Part shown: positions 27,001 to 41,525 of the stretch, in pieces
How the letters are laid out: every line of letters starts with the position of its first letter
Numbering within the stretch: position 1 is the first letter of the stretch
Assembly (NCBI GenBank): GCA_036389275.1
Contig: DASVQE010000025.1
Location: 41,067 to 105,066, forward strand
From: QHVT01 sp036389275
GTDB taxonomy: Bacteria > Acidobacteriota > Thermoanaerobaculia > Gp7-AA8
Direction of reading: 5' to 3'
DNA length: 64,000 bases
Made by a program: the position numbers and the translations under genes
Notes under the pieces: model-generated
The model's input: the letters and a program-made list of their open reading frames with translations, nothing else
What the model was told of the DNA's origin: nothing
Database searches by the model: none

Positions 27001-30000
27001 TTGCCGCTCGCGTCGGAAGTGGTCGTCGCCTGCAGCACGCCGTCGGCCGGATTGCCGTCGCCGTTCGGGTCGGACCAGCGCTGCACCGTAAATCCGGAAA
27101 GATTGCCTTCCATCGTGGTGCGCGTGGCGTTGCCGTCGACGTCCCACCAGATGTTGCCGTAGATGATGGCGCTCGGGATGTTGTAGCCGAAGTTGACGCC
27201 CCCGATGATCTCCTCGGCGGTCGGGCTGTTGAGCAGGTTCAGCGTGCTGAGGTTCGCGGCCGGGTTGCCCCAGGTATTGTTGCAGCCGCCGGCGCAGACG
27301 CCGTTGGTGCCGGTGGCCAGGCCGCCGACGACCGCTTGCGAGTCGTTCGGCTCCGCCGTCTGCGTGCCGCCGAACGGCGAGGTGCTGCCGGTGCCCGGCG
27401 CGCCGTCGTTGTCGCCGACTTCGATGATGTAGTAGCCGGTGTCGAGTCCGATGAACTCGTAGGCGCCGCTGGCGTTGGTGGTGGCCGTGGCCATCGCCTT
27501 CCAGAAGTTTCCGCTGGTGGCCGCGGTGCAGGTCTTGCTCGCGGTCGAGGTCTCCATCGTCACGCCGTCGGACTGCACGCAGCCGAAGAGAGTGACCACG
27601 ACGTTCGGCAGCTTCGCCTCGCCGTCGTTGTCGGGCCAGCCGTCGACGTTCGTGTCTTTCCAGAGCGCGCCGCGGATCTCGCCCTTGCCGAGGAACGAGA
27701 CGGCGATCTTGCTGGAGCCGTCGTTGGCCTGGCGGCCGTCGGAGAAGTAGACGTGATTTGTGCTGAACGCGGTCTCGGCCCAGTTGCAGCCGCTGTTGGT
27801 CGCGGGCGGCGACGACGCGCCGCAGGTGCCGGTGCGCGTGCCGGTCATGTTCAGCGCCTTCACCGTGACGGTGACGGTCTGCGTCGAGCCGGCCGGAATC
27901 GGGCCGACGTCGTTCCATTGGATGATGCCGGTGGCGGTGTTGACCGAGGTGGGAGTGGGTGAGGCGGAGACGAGCGTGACGCTGCCGGTGTCGTAGCTGT
28001 CCTGCAGCGGGACGGGGCTGAGCGTCGTCGACGGCACCGCGTCACAGGCCTGATCGGTGGTGATGCGCAGGCCGATGGCGTCGAGGTAGAAGGTCTTCTG
28101 GTCGGCCGACGAGGCCTTGCTCGGATTGATCTGCAGCCGCAGCGCCGCGAAGTTGTCGGCGAACGACCAGGTGCCGCCGCCCGGCTTGAGCGCGGTGATG
28201 TCCCAACTGATGGCGTTGTTCGGATCGAAGTCGGCCGGCGCGCCGACATAGCTGTCGATGAGCGCCGTGTTCATCGTCGCCGTCGAGTTGAAGGCGCCGC
28301 TGGTGGCCATCAGCGAGAGCGAGTCGTCGGTGAGCGCCGCGCCGAAGTAGCCGAAGTAGAGCGCCTCGACTTTCGTGATCGTGCCGGGCTGCGAGCGCAG
28401 CACGAAGCCGGTGCCGTCGATGAAGGTCAGACCGCCGCCGCTGACGAGCGCCGAGGCGACGCTGCCGTTCGGACCGTCCCAGGCGTTGGTCGGATCGGAG
28501 AAGGCTTTGCTCGAAGGCGAGCCGTTCGTGCCGGTCGGCGCCCACACCGTGAACTGGCAGCCGCTCGGACCCTGGCGGCCGACGCTCGGCAGCCGGTTCT
28601 CGAGCTTGATCGTGTAGGTGAAGACGTCGCCTTCATCCTGTGTGTTGTCGGCGCGGCCGTCGCCGTTGAGATCGGGATTGCCGGCGATGCTCTTGGTCAC
28701 GCGCAGCGGCGGCGCGAAGGCGAAGTTCGCGTTCGTCACGCTCTGCGCGACGCCGGTCGCGCGCGTCAGATCGATGTTCACCGCCAGCGTGACGGTGGTG
28801 CTGTTCTCGTTGAGCTTCAGCACGCCCTGATTCGTGGTGAGCGAGAGATCGGGATCGACGGTGGTGTTGCCCCATCCGGTGGTGCCGAAGAAGGCGTCGT
28901 TGACGGCGTTGTTGATGCCGTCCGAGACGCTGCCGTCGTACTTTTTCGCGACGACGAGGTACGGACCGTCGGCCAGGCCGGAGAAGCTGTAGGCGCCGGC
29001 GGCGCTGGTCGTAGTCGAGCCGTAGAGCGGATCGGTGGCGTCGACGATGCCGTTGCCGTTGACGTCGTAGTAGAGCGAGACCACGACGCCCGCGCCGATG
29101 CCCGCTTCCGTGCCGTCCTTCGTGCCGTTGCCGAACGTGCCGGCGCCGGTGCCGTCATCCTTGAACACCGTGCCGCTCAGCGCGTTGTTGCCGGTGATGA
29201 TCGTGCAGTCCTGCGCGGTGTTGCCGCTGTTCTGGCCGCCGAAGCCGAGGCGCGCGGTGTTGCAGACCACCGGACCGCTGGTGGCGTTGACCGTGGTCTG
29301 GAAGCGGACGGCGATCGACTTGTTTGGCGGCAGCGACGTCTCGAGCGTGCCGTTGTCGTAGAGGCCGTCGGTGGCGATGCAGGCCGTGCCGTCATGGCCG
29401 CCGTCGAGCGCGATGGTGGTGATCAGCAGCCAGCGGATGTCCGTCACGCCGCTGGCCGGCTCGGTGAGCGTCCAGGTCGTGCCGCCGTTCGTCGAGTAGA
29501 GGATGACGTACTGCGAGCTGCCGACGGTGTAGTTGATGTTGCAGCTATCGACCTGTCCGGTGCGGTCGGTGTAGGACTGCGTGAACGAGCCGGTGCCGGA
29601 AGGCTCGGTGAGGTTCGTGTTCGGCGAGTCGTCGGCCGAGCCGACAACGTACGTCGTGCCGGTCGGAATGGTCTCGCGGATCTCGAGCGGCGTGCCGTAG
29701 TCGGGCGCGCCGAGCGGCACGCCGGTGCTGTTGGTCGTCGACGCCGTCCAGGTCAGCGTGCTGCCGGTGGTGGTCGAGGTGAGGCCGTCGGTCTTGCTAA
29801 AGGCGAGGTTCGCGCCGAAGCTGCCGCTCGCCAGGCCGTTGCTCAGGCCGAAGTCGGCGCTGAACTTTTCGTTATCGAAGCCCGACGCTGCTTCCTGATA
29901 CGGCGTCATCGCCGCGCTGCAGCCTTCGCCGGTGGCGATGTACTGGTAGTAGACCAGACCGACCGCGCCGGTGTTGTCCGGCAAGTGCTCGAAATAGAGC

Positions 30001-31010
30001 TCGTTCTGGAACGGGATGAGCAGCTCGCCGCCGGTCTTGAGTTTGACGACGAGGATGCCGTAGACGTTGACCATGCGGAAGCAGCCGGCGTCGAACGAGG
30101 CCGGATCGCCGACCGGCTGCAGCCAGGCGTTCTGATCGGGGACGAGATCGCCGTCGTTGTCGAAGCCGGCGCCGACGTTCCCGAGGTCGTACCAGATGCC
30201 TTGCGTGGTGATGACGCGCTGGCCCGGATAGACAGGGTTGGACGCGGTGAGCGGCTGGCCGTCGGGGCCGAGCGTGCCCCAGCCGATCAGCGCCTGGATC
30301 GCCTGCAGATATTCGTCGGGGACTTTCGAGGTGGTGTTCGGCCAGATCTTGTTCGCGGCGGCGGAGATCTCGTTGCGCAGCGTGAAGTCGCGGCGCTGCG
30401 AGATCGTCGGCGCGGCGATGGCGCTGGTGGTGGTGGCCCAGACGTCGTAGTCGAGCGAGACGTCGTCGTCCGGCTTCACGCCGCCGGCGATGCTGGCCGT
30501 GCAGGGCGGCGCTTTCGGCGCGTTGTTGACGTTCACGCACTGCGGATAGGAGAAGAGCCAGTACTGCGTGCGGCACTGGCCGGCGCCGAGGGTGCCGATG
30601 TAGCGCGCGCCGTCAGCGGTGCCGGCGTTGCCCGCCTCGAGGGTGAGCGAGTAGGTGCCGGTGTTGGTGATCTGCGGATGCAGCAGATCGCCGGTCGAGT
30701 TGAGCAGCGGGAAGACGCCGGGAGTCGAGCCGACGCCGCCGTTGTAGTTGCCGACGTTCGCCACGACGTTCTGCAGCGGCGCGTCGCCGGTGTTGCAGAC
30801 CTTCGCGCCGATGTACGCGGAAGCGGGCGCGTAGGTCGACGGCGAGGTGACGTTCGAGTCGACGACGAGGTTGTATCCGTTGATGATCTCGACGCTCAAC
30901 GCTCCCGCCGCCCGCGCCGGTGTGGCGGCGAGCAGCAGAACGGCGAACCCAGCGGCGAGTACCGCGGCATAGCGCGGACGGAACAAGGGCGCACTTGCAC
31001 CAGCAATCAT
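21036..31010 (-). CDS. Giant secreted protein: SdrD-type B repeats, GEVED domain, C-terminal C25 (gingipain-like) peptidase
   Basis: This 3,324-residue exported protein has a signal peptide ending TPARA and a start fixed by GGAG 9 nt before ATG 31010. An N-terminal region of about 600 residues with DUF11-like traits is followed by about ten SdrD/Cna-type B modules (from about residue 607 to 2,390). Each opens with a calcium-loop-like strand such as IGDTLYYDFDGDGVQDTNE. A GEVED domain follows (about 2,393-2,495, GEVEDYLF), then an FN3-like stretch and a C-terminal peptidase. The peptidase has the C25 dyad: His3201 in YIGHGS and Cys3234 in MNCLNG. The chain stops at LFGDPTIKLK, the usual end of the catalytic domain, so no sorting domain follows. 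The likely role is a surface or secreted adhesin-protease. Confidence 0.92.
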   Translation of the reverse strand: MIAGASAPLFRPRYAAVLAAGFAVLLLAATPARAAGALSVEIINGYNLVVDSNVTSPSTYAPASAYIGAKVCNTGDAPLQNVVANVGNYNGGVGSTPGVFPLLNSTGDLLHPQITNTGTYSLTLEAGNAGTADGARYIGTLGAGQCRTQYWLFSYPQCVNVNNAPKAPPCTASIAGGVKPDDDVSLDYDVWATTTSAIAAPTISQRRDFTLRNEISAAANKIWPNTTSKVPDEYLQAIQALIGWGTLGPDGQPLTASNPVYPGQRVITTQGIWYDLGNVGAGFDNDGDLVPDQNAWLQPVGDPASFDAGCFRMVNVYGILVVKLKTGGELLIPFQNELYFEHLPDNTGAVGLVYYQYIATGEGCSAAMTPYQEAASGFDNEKFSADFGLSNGLASGSFGANLAFSKTDGLTSTTTGSTLTWTASTTNSTGVPLGAPDYGTPLEIRETIPTGTTYVVGSADDSPNTNLTEPSGTGSFTQSYTDRTGQVDSCNINYTVGSSQYVILYSTNGGTTWTLTEPASGVTDIRWLLITTIALDGGHDGTACIATDGLYDNGTLETSLPPNKSIAVRFQTTVNATSGPVVCNTARLGFGGQNSGNTAQDCTIITGNNALSGTVFKDDGTGAGTFGNGTKDGTEAGIGAGVVVSLYYDVNGNGIVDATDPLYGSTTTSAAGAYSFSGLADGPYLVVAKKYDGSVSDGINNAVNDAFFGTTGWGNTTVDPDLSLTTNQGVLKLNENSTTVTLAVNIDLTRATGVAQSVTNANFAFAPPLRVTKSIAGNPDLNGDGRADNTQDEGDVFTYTIKLENRLPSVGRQGPSGCQFTVWAPTGTNGSPSSKAFSDPTNAWDGPNGSVASALVSGGGLTFIDGTGFVLRSQPGTITKVEALYFGYFGAALTDDSLSLMATSGAFNSTATMNTALIDSYVGAPADFDPNNAISWDITALKPGGGTWSFADNFAALRLQINPSKASSADQKTFYLDAIGLRITTDQACDAVPSTTLSPVPLQDSYDTGSVTLVSASPTPTSVNTATGIIQWNDVGPIPAGSTQTVTVTVKALNMTGTRTGTCGASSPPATNSGCNWAETAFSTNHVYFSDGRQANDGSSKIAVSFLGKGEIRGALWKDTNVDGWPDNDGEAKLPNVVVTLFGCVQSDGVTMETSTASKTCTAATSGNFWKAMATATTNASGAYEFIGLDTGYYIIEVGDNDGAPGTGSTSPFGGTQTAEPNDSQAVVGGLATGTNGVCAGGCNNTWGNPAANLSTLNLLNSPTAEEIIGGVNFGYNIPSAIIYGNIWWDVDGNATRTTMEGNLSGFTVQRWSDPNGDGNPADGVLQATTTSDASGNYSFNSLPAGSYVIVVVPPTLTTKAWTETVETTGGTASLNNQIPVTVTAGAISGSHDFGYKQADTAAIGDTLYYDFDGDGVQDTNEGGIANVTVWLYTDVDRDGSIDSGADTIFATTSTDSSGKYLFSSVPAGSYVVKVDTTDADFPSDVASTGDPDLSAASIGDLVWYDANGNGVRNAGEDGIAGVIVNLYTDNDASGTLSGGDSLVASTRTDVNGAYLFPGLAAGRYFADVDETSLPSTALALTTTDPAATLIVLGSTTSVLTADAGYSPAANFAIGNHVWHDVDNDGVQDAGEPGIPFVDVVVTNGTGTGCPSGCRVSTDAAGFWIVTGLTNGTFTVTVDTADADFPRNFTVATGTTSPRVVSVAGADLTNVDFGYRYTGSGSTPTGSVSGRVFLDADADFAYDAGEARSATTVRLLDSPNNIVATTATAADGTYSFNGLFVGTYTVEAVDTLGTRASTVFLSAAQAFPNINVIYQTSIETTADSQSSVSVDGVHANLLQDFGYQRFFGSIGDSVYWDVNENATQDAGEPGFANVTVRLYDAVWTDSNGDGLYQAGEGTQTLVATTSTVSDNTATPANEGGTYLFTNLQSLAAGHRYLVIVDTTTIPGTVTLTADPDTDGFPCTQLPNPDLASDELPPPSVCDSRHLINGFLAGNNYLGADFGYRVTGNNLATVGDQLWIDTDGDGVRDSGEPGVPNISVWLDSDNDGVIDWTDQNANGVWDSGEGERWTSTDTDGQYFFTGVANGTYNLKVLTSDSDWPSGLATTPTFEVRASNTASRNNAVQVVVTSGAVSSVVDGDAANDPDTCTGCNLIADFGYRYSGTNALSGTVCTDDATKNGYCGATATTYSGTGTGESALQGIQVSVYRWVDDGDNTAWAVNGTLDSGDTFQFIGSASTNALGDYSFANLPDNVIVVFSVADSQNLRLTTTNANSSVEDANVIKRQLYEGTSTFDGNTVTVIGRQALSMGGDVDDNIKDLDFAFDPTLGGLLAYDFGDLPTIYADTLLANSGAQHKVSGSTIHLGSGITTESDGTHSPTASADANDDGVTMVSTVFAKNGAAYIDINSSAAGWVAGWIDFNGDGDFDDAEEKVVDASIPAGTKQYYFHIPADISDSMSDFFARFRVYPAQPQMVASTGPALDSNFQRMAGEVEDYLFVMPLAPTLVDMFSMDGAQGKKSVTLTWQTTREIDNLGFHVYRQVAGGEKQKLNDHIITGSAFMTGRKSSGPRSYRFVDRNPAAGFVQYWIEDVDLNGTKKMNGPIAPHAATSEAADSGVTTEPDPTLGSVGGIFTTAPGMGVTVPAPPAPTAAQLDQQWQLAGVPAVKIVVTQPGWYRVKKSDLVAAGFNPGDNGRAISVFNDGIEVPVLVNAKSEGRFDSDDSIEFFGRGTDTQSTGARVYYITAKKGSGLRVKSTGGRGNSGAPSTGSFPYTFERIERRIFFTSMVTNGDRENFYGPVITSWPAEQTLSVANRDNGTAQLEVAIQAATDNMQHVIDVKVNGSTIGTVRVPNRERRVVKLSFSASALVNGDNVVTLTGTNGWEDVSVLESLRLTYPHRYRADNDALAFTTGAGNAVTVSGFTTDNVRVIDVTDPMVPSVIDAAVTAAADGTKSVSFSTGGSGTRTILAFADNRVLAPAQIAWNEPSTWNAASNGANLVIIANRAFLPAANALKAARDAQGISTAVVDVQNVYDEFSYGLHSPQAIRDFLSRTQSWKTKPHYAILLGDASFDPRNYLGFGSFDFVPTKLVATAYMKTASDDWFADFTGTGIPSLAIGRLPARTADEAMAMVKKLTTRNTSGGWAQSLEVVADAPNGYPFDRAADQVAAVTPSSMTVDRVSIATTPSPGAAIVNAFNRGSLLTNYIGHGSVELWSNNVFSSGDAAALTNGDRLPFVTAMNCLNGYFHDLFTESMAEALLKNPNGGAIGVWASSALSGTSGQLAVNLAFNRAVLGPNAPTLGDAILQAKQATPNQDVRRTWILFGDPTIKLK

Positions 31011-31419
31011 AGTTTTCGACTCCCGGACGATCTGACGGACGGACGGCCTTCGAGAACGGCCGGCGCCCCACGTAAATTGCTCGAACTGTTGGACCAATGA
31101 GGAGAGTACGGGCAGTTCGGCGATCTGGCTAGGTAGGCATGTACGAATTTGCGCGGGAAAACCGGGCGAACTCACGCGTCCTTGACGATTTGCGCCGAGT
31201 GGCGCTTCTATCGGTTTCGCCGATGCGCAGCCGCTGTCAGTCTGCGCTTCGCTCGTGACGCGCGCGCGCCGTCCGCGAAACCGCACTCATCCGTTCGTGG
31301 CGCTTGATTTGCATCCGCCTGCGCGCAAGACTGATCCGTCCGCACGCTGCGGACCGTCCGACTTACCATCATCAGCACGACACTCACTTCACATCCCACG
31401 GAGAGGGAGAACCGCGGAC
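31011..31419. promoter_or_regulatory. 409-bp divergent intergenic region between two giant genes
   Basis: This is the longest non-coding stretch of the window. It must carry the promoters of the SdrD/C25 gene (leftward) and the poly-HAMP kinase gene (rightward). It contains the Shine-Dalgarno GGGAG of the former (about 31020-31024) and GGAGAGGGAG (31400-31409) of the latter. One sigma70-like candidate is listed separately. No tRNA, small ORF with coding character or long inverted repeat was seen. Confidence 0.6.
31182..31211 (+). promoter_or_regulatory. Weak sigma70-like promoter candidate for the poly-HAMP kinase gene
   Basis: TTGACG (31182-31187) and TTCTAT (31206-31211) are separated by 18 nt, about 210 nt upstream of the start codon. 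The -35 element is good and the -10 element poor. In GC-rich diderms the consensus is loose, so this is only a candidate. Confidence 0.25.
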
Positions 31420-38673
<7,254 letters not shown>

Positions 38674-38684
38674 GCCTTACGCAA

Positions 38685-38716
38685 CGGGCGCCTCTCGCGA
38701 ATGCGAGAGGCGCCCG
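38685..38716. terminator. Perfect 14-bp stem between convergent genes
   Basis: CGGGCGCCTCTCGC (38685-38698) pairs with GCGAGAGGCGCCCG (38703-38716) around a GAAT loop. It sits 11 nt after the poly-HAMP kinase stop and 16 nt before the TPR gene stop on the other strand, so it can serve both. It lacks a T-tract and might also be a dispersed repeat. Confidence 0.72.
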
Positions 38717-38732
38717 GCTACGCGGCGCGCGC

Positions 38733-39533
38733 TTACTGCTTTCCCACTGCCGCTTCCAGCCGCGCCACCACTTCCTTCGTCGACTGCATGTTGCGCTGCC
38801 GCTCGGGCATCGCGGCGATGGCAACGAGGGCGTTGCGATAGACGGCCTGCGCCTCGGCGGTGCGGCCGGCTTGCAGGAGGATGTCGCCGCGGCGGGCGAG
38901 GTGAAGCGGCGAGGGCGGCGTGAGCGTGTCGAGGCGCGCCAGCGCGGCGTCGTAGCGTTTGGCCTGCAGCTCGAGATCGATGGCCTGCAGTTGCAGCGAC
39001 GCGATCGGGCCGAGGGACGCCAGCGCCTGATCGAGGCCGCGCAATGCGTCATCGGTGCGGCCGCGCGAGGCGAGCGTGCGCGCGCGCTCGGCGTAGAGAT
39101 CGGGCGACGGGTGGGCGGCGTGGGCGATGGCGGCGTCGTAGTCGGCCGCGGCGTCGCGGCCGAGCTGCGCCAGGGCGCGGGCGCGCGTCAGATGGGCGTC
39201 GGAGTGCTCCGGATGCGCCGCCAGAAACCGGTCGAGCGAGCGCAGCGCAGCGGCCGCGTGCCCCGACTCGAGCAGCATCCGGCCGCGCGCGAAGTGCACC
39301 AGATCGAGACTCGCGTCGAGCCGCGCCGCCTTCTCGTAGTCGGCCTCGGCGAGCTTCCACTCGTGATGCAGCCGGTGCAGCTCGCCGCGCTGCAGGTAGA
39401 GCGATGCATTGCGCGGCTCGGCGGCGATGCGTTTGGTCATCGCCGCGATCTGCTCGTGCAATCCCTCGTGCGCGTGCAGCGTCGCCGCGCAGGCGAGCAG
39501 CAGTGCCGCGAAGAGCCGCGCCGCCTTCGTCAT
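38733..39533 (-). CDS. Exported TPR-repeat protein
   Basis: This 266-residue protein has a signal peptide (LFAALLLACAATLHAHE). Six or so tetratricopeptide repeats follow (for example NASLYLQRGELHRLHHEWKL, LVHFARGRMLLESGHAAAAL, PDLYAERARTLASRGRTDDA), ending in a short helical tail. It is probably a periplasmic scaffold with no catalytic function. The ATG overlaps by 4 nt (ATGA) the stop of the last FN3 segment of the phosphatase gene, so it belongs to that operon and may assist the secreted phosphatase. Confidence 0.86.
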   Translation of the reverse strand: MTKAARLFAALLLACAATLHAHEGLHEQIAAMTKRIAAEPRNASLYLQRGELHRLHHEWKLAEADYEKAARLDASLDLVHFARGRMLLESGHAAAALRSLDRFLAAHPEHSDAHLTRARALAQLGRDAAADYDAAIAHAAHPSPDLYAERARTLASRGRTDDALRGLDQALASLGPIASLQLQAIDLELQAKRYDAALARLDTLTPPSPLHLARRGDILLQAGRTAEAQAVYRNALVAIAAMPERQRNMQSTKEVVARLEAAVGKQ

Positions 39534-39889
39534 TTCGCCGGCGTCTTGATCTTGACGATGTTCGAGTACGCCGACATCGCCGCCGCGTTCCAGGCGCGGA
39601 CGCGATAGCGGTAGGTGGTGTTCGCCGCCACGTCGGTATTCGAGAACATCTTCACGTTCGCCCCGAGCCGGGCGATCTCCGCGAAGTCGGCGCATGATGC
39701 GCCGAGGCAGCGCTCGACGATGAACCCTTCCTCGTTCGAGGAGTTGTCGGCCCACACCAGATCGACGCGCGTGGCCGACTGCGCCACCGCGCCGAGACTC
39801 GACGGCGCCGCCGGCGGCGTCAGCCGCTGCGTGGTCATCTCGCTGATGTTCGAGGGCGCCGAGTTGCCCGACGCATTGAACGCGATCAC
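39530..39889 (-). CDS. Detached last FN3 domain of the upstream phosphatase (frameshift product)
   Basis: This frame encodes about 119 residues forming the end of FN3 repeat 6 (FNASGNSAPSNISEMTT) and the whole of repeat 7 (AAPSSLGAVAQSATRVDLVW, EGFIVERCLGASCADF). A GTG at 39889 could start it, but there is no signal peptide or Shine-Dalgarno site. It is best read as the true C-terminus of the phosphatase at 39900-43346. Removing one T from the pair at 39900-39901 turns the premature TAA into the expected Tyr and restores STLYRYRV, as in the other repeats. Confidence 0.75.
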   Translation of the reverse strand: MIAFNASGNSAPSNISEMTTQRLTPPAAPSSLGAVAQSATRVDLVWADNSSNEEGFIVERCLGASCADFAEIARLGANVKMFSNTDVAANTTYRYRVRAWNAAAMSAYSNIVKIKTPAK

Positions 39890-41525
39890 GCGATAGCGGT
39901 TAGAGCGTCGACGGCGTGAGGCCGCTGTCGAGATACGACGTGACGTTCGCCGCCGTCTGCGCGATGCGCACGAAGGTCGTGCAGCCGCTGCCGGAGCAGC
40001 GCTCGATGGCGAAGCCGCTCTCGCTGGTCGAGGCGTCCGTCCAGCGGAGCGAGATCTCGTACGGCGACAGCGCGCTCGCGGTCAGCGAGACCGGCGCCGC
40101 CGGCGGCGGAATCGGGGTGGTGATCTCCGCGACCGCCGAGGCGGCCGAACTGCCGGCCGCGTTGAAGGCGAAGACGCGATAGCGATAGAGCGTGCCCGGT
40201 GTGGCCGAGAGATCGTCGAACGCGATCACGTTCGCCGCGGTCTGGCCGACGGCCACGAAGCTCGTGCACGCCGCACCGCTGCAACGCTCGATGCGGAAGC
40301 CGTCCTCGTTCGACGCGGCATCGGTCCAGGCGAGATGCACCTGCGTCGCCGAGACCGCGCTCGCGGTCAGCGAAGCCGGCGCAGCCGGCGCGACATTCGC
40401 GGTGGTGATCTCCGCGATCGCCGAAGCAGCGGAGCTGCCGGCGGCGTTGAAGGCGAAGACGCGATAGCGATAGAGCGTGCCCGGCGCGGCGGAGAGATCG
40501 TCATACGCGACGACATTCGCCGCGGTCTGTGCGATCTGCGCGAAATTCGTACACGCCGCGCCGCTGCAGCGGTCGACGCGGAAGCCGTCTTCGTTCGACG
40601 CGGGATCCGTCCAGGCGAGATGCACCTGCGTCGGCGAGACCGCAGTTGCGGTCAGCAACGACGGCGCAGCCGGCGCGACATTCGCGGTGGTGATCTCCGC
40701 GATCTGCGACGCCGCCGAGCTGCCGGCCGCGTTGAAGGCGAAGACGCGATAGCGATAGAGCGTGCCCGGCGTAGCCGACAGGTCGTCGAACGCGACGACA
40801 TTCGCCGCGGTTTGTCCGATGGCCGCGAAGCTCGTACACGCTGCGCCGCTGCAACGCTCGATGCGGAAGCCGTCCTCGTTCGCCGAAGCATCGGTCCAGG
40901 CGAGATGCACCTGCGTCGGCGAGACCGCGCTCGCCGTCAGCGACGACGGCGCAGCCGGCGCCGCATTCAACGTCGTCGCTTCGGCCACCGCTGACGGCGC
41001 CGAGAGGCCGCTGGCGTTGAAGGCCGAGACGCGGTAGCGATAGAGCGTTCCCGGTTGCGCCGACGCGTCGTCGTACGCAACCGCGTTCGCCGCCGTGCGC
41101 GCGATCTCGTCGAACGTGTTGCACGCCGCGCCGCTGCAGCGCTCGATGCGGAAGCCATCCTCGTTCGTGGTCGTGTCCGTCCAGACCAGATGCACCTGCG
41201 TGCCCGACACCGCCGCTGCCACGAGTGCCGCCGGCGCGGTGAGCGTCGCCGAAGCGGTCGTCACCTCGGCCGGCGCCGACGCCGATGCGCCGAGGCTGTT
41301 GTACGCCACCACGCGGTAGCGATACGTCGTCGTCGCCGTCAGCGCCGTGTCGGTGAACGTGGTCGTGTTCGCCGACAGATCGGCGATGCGCGCGAACGTC
41401 GTGCAGCCCGTGCCGGAGCAACGCTCGATGCGGAAGCCGCTTTCATCCGTCGAGTTGTCGGTCCAGATCACGTTCGCCGACGTCGACGACAGCGCCGTCG
41501 CCGCCACCGCCGTCGGCGCGTTCGG
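39533..41525 (-). repeat. Seven FN3 repeats of about 285 bp with a conserved cysteine pair
   Basis: Seven FN3 domains of about 95 residues follow the phosphatase domain. Four neighbouring copies are spaced exactly 285 bp apart. Each contains a W(T/A)D segment, (E/S)(D/E)GFRIERC-SG-xC-T-F with two cysteines 5 or so residues apart, and a closing LYRYRV-AFNA-GSSA strand. Repeats 3-5 are nearly identical in DNA, which suggests recent duplication or gene conversion. Confidence 0.88.

Noticed and set aside
21906..27962. A 2,018-codon open frame on the plus strand opposite the SdrD/C25 gene
   Set aside because: It is antisense to clearly recognisable B repeats, and its composition (Arg, Ala, Val, Gly, Asp) is that of a GC-rich shadow frame. 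No start signal or domain was seen.
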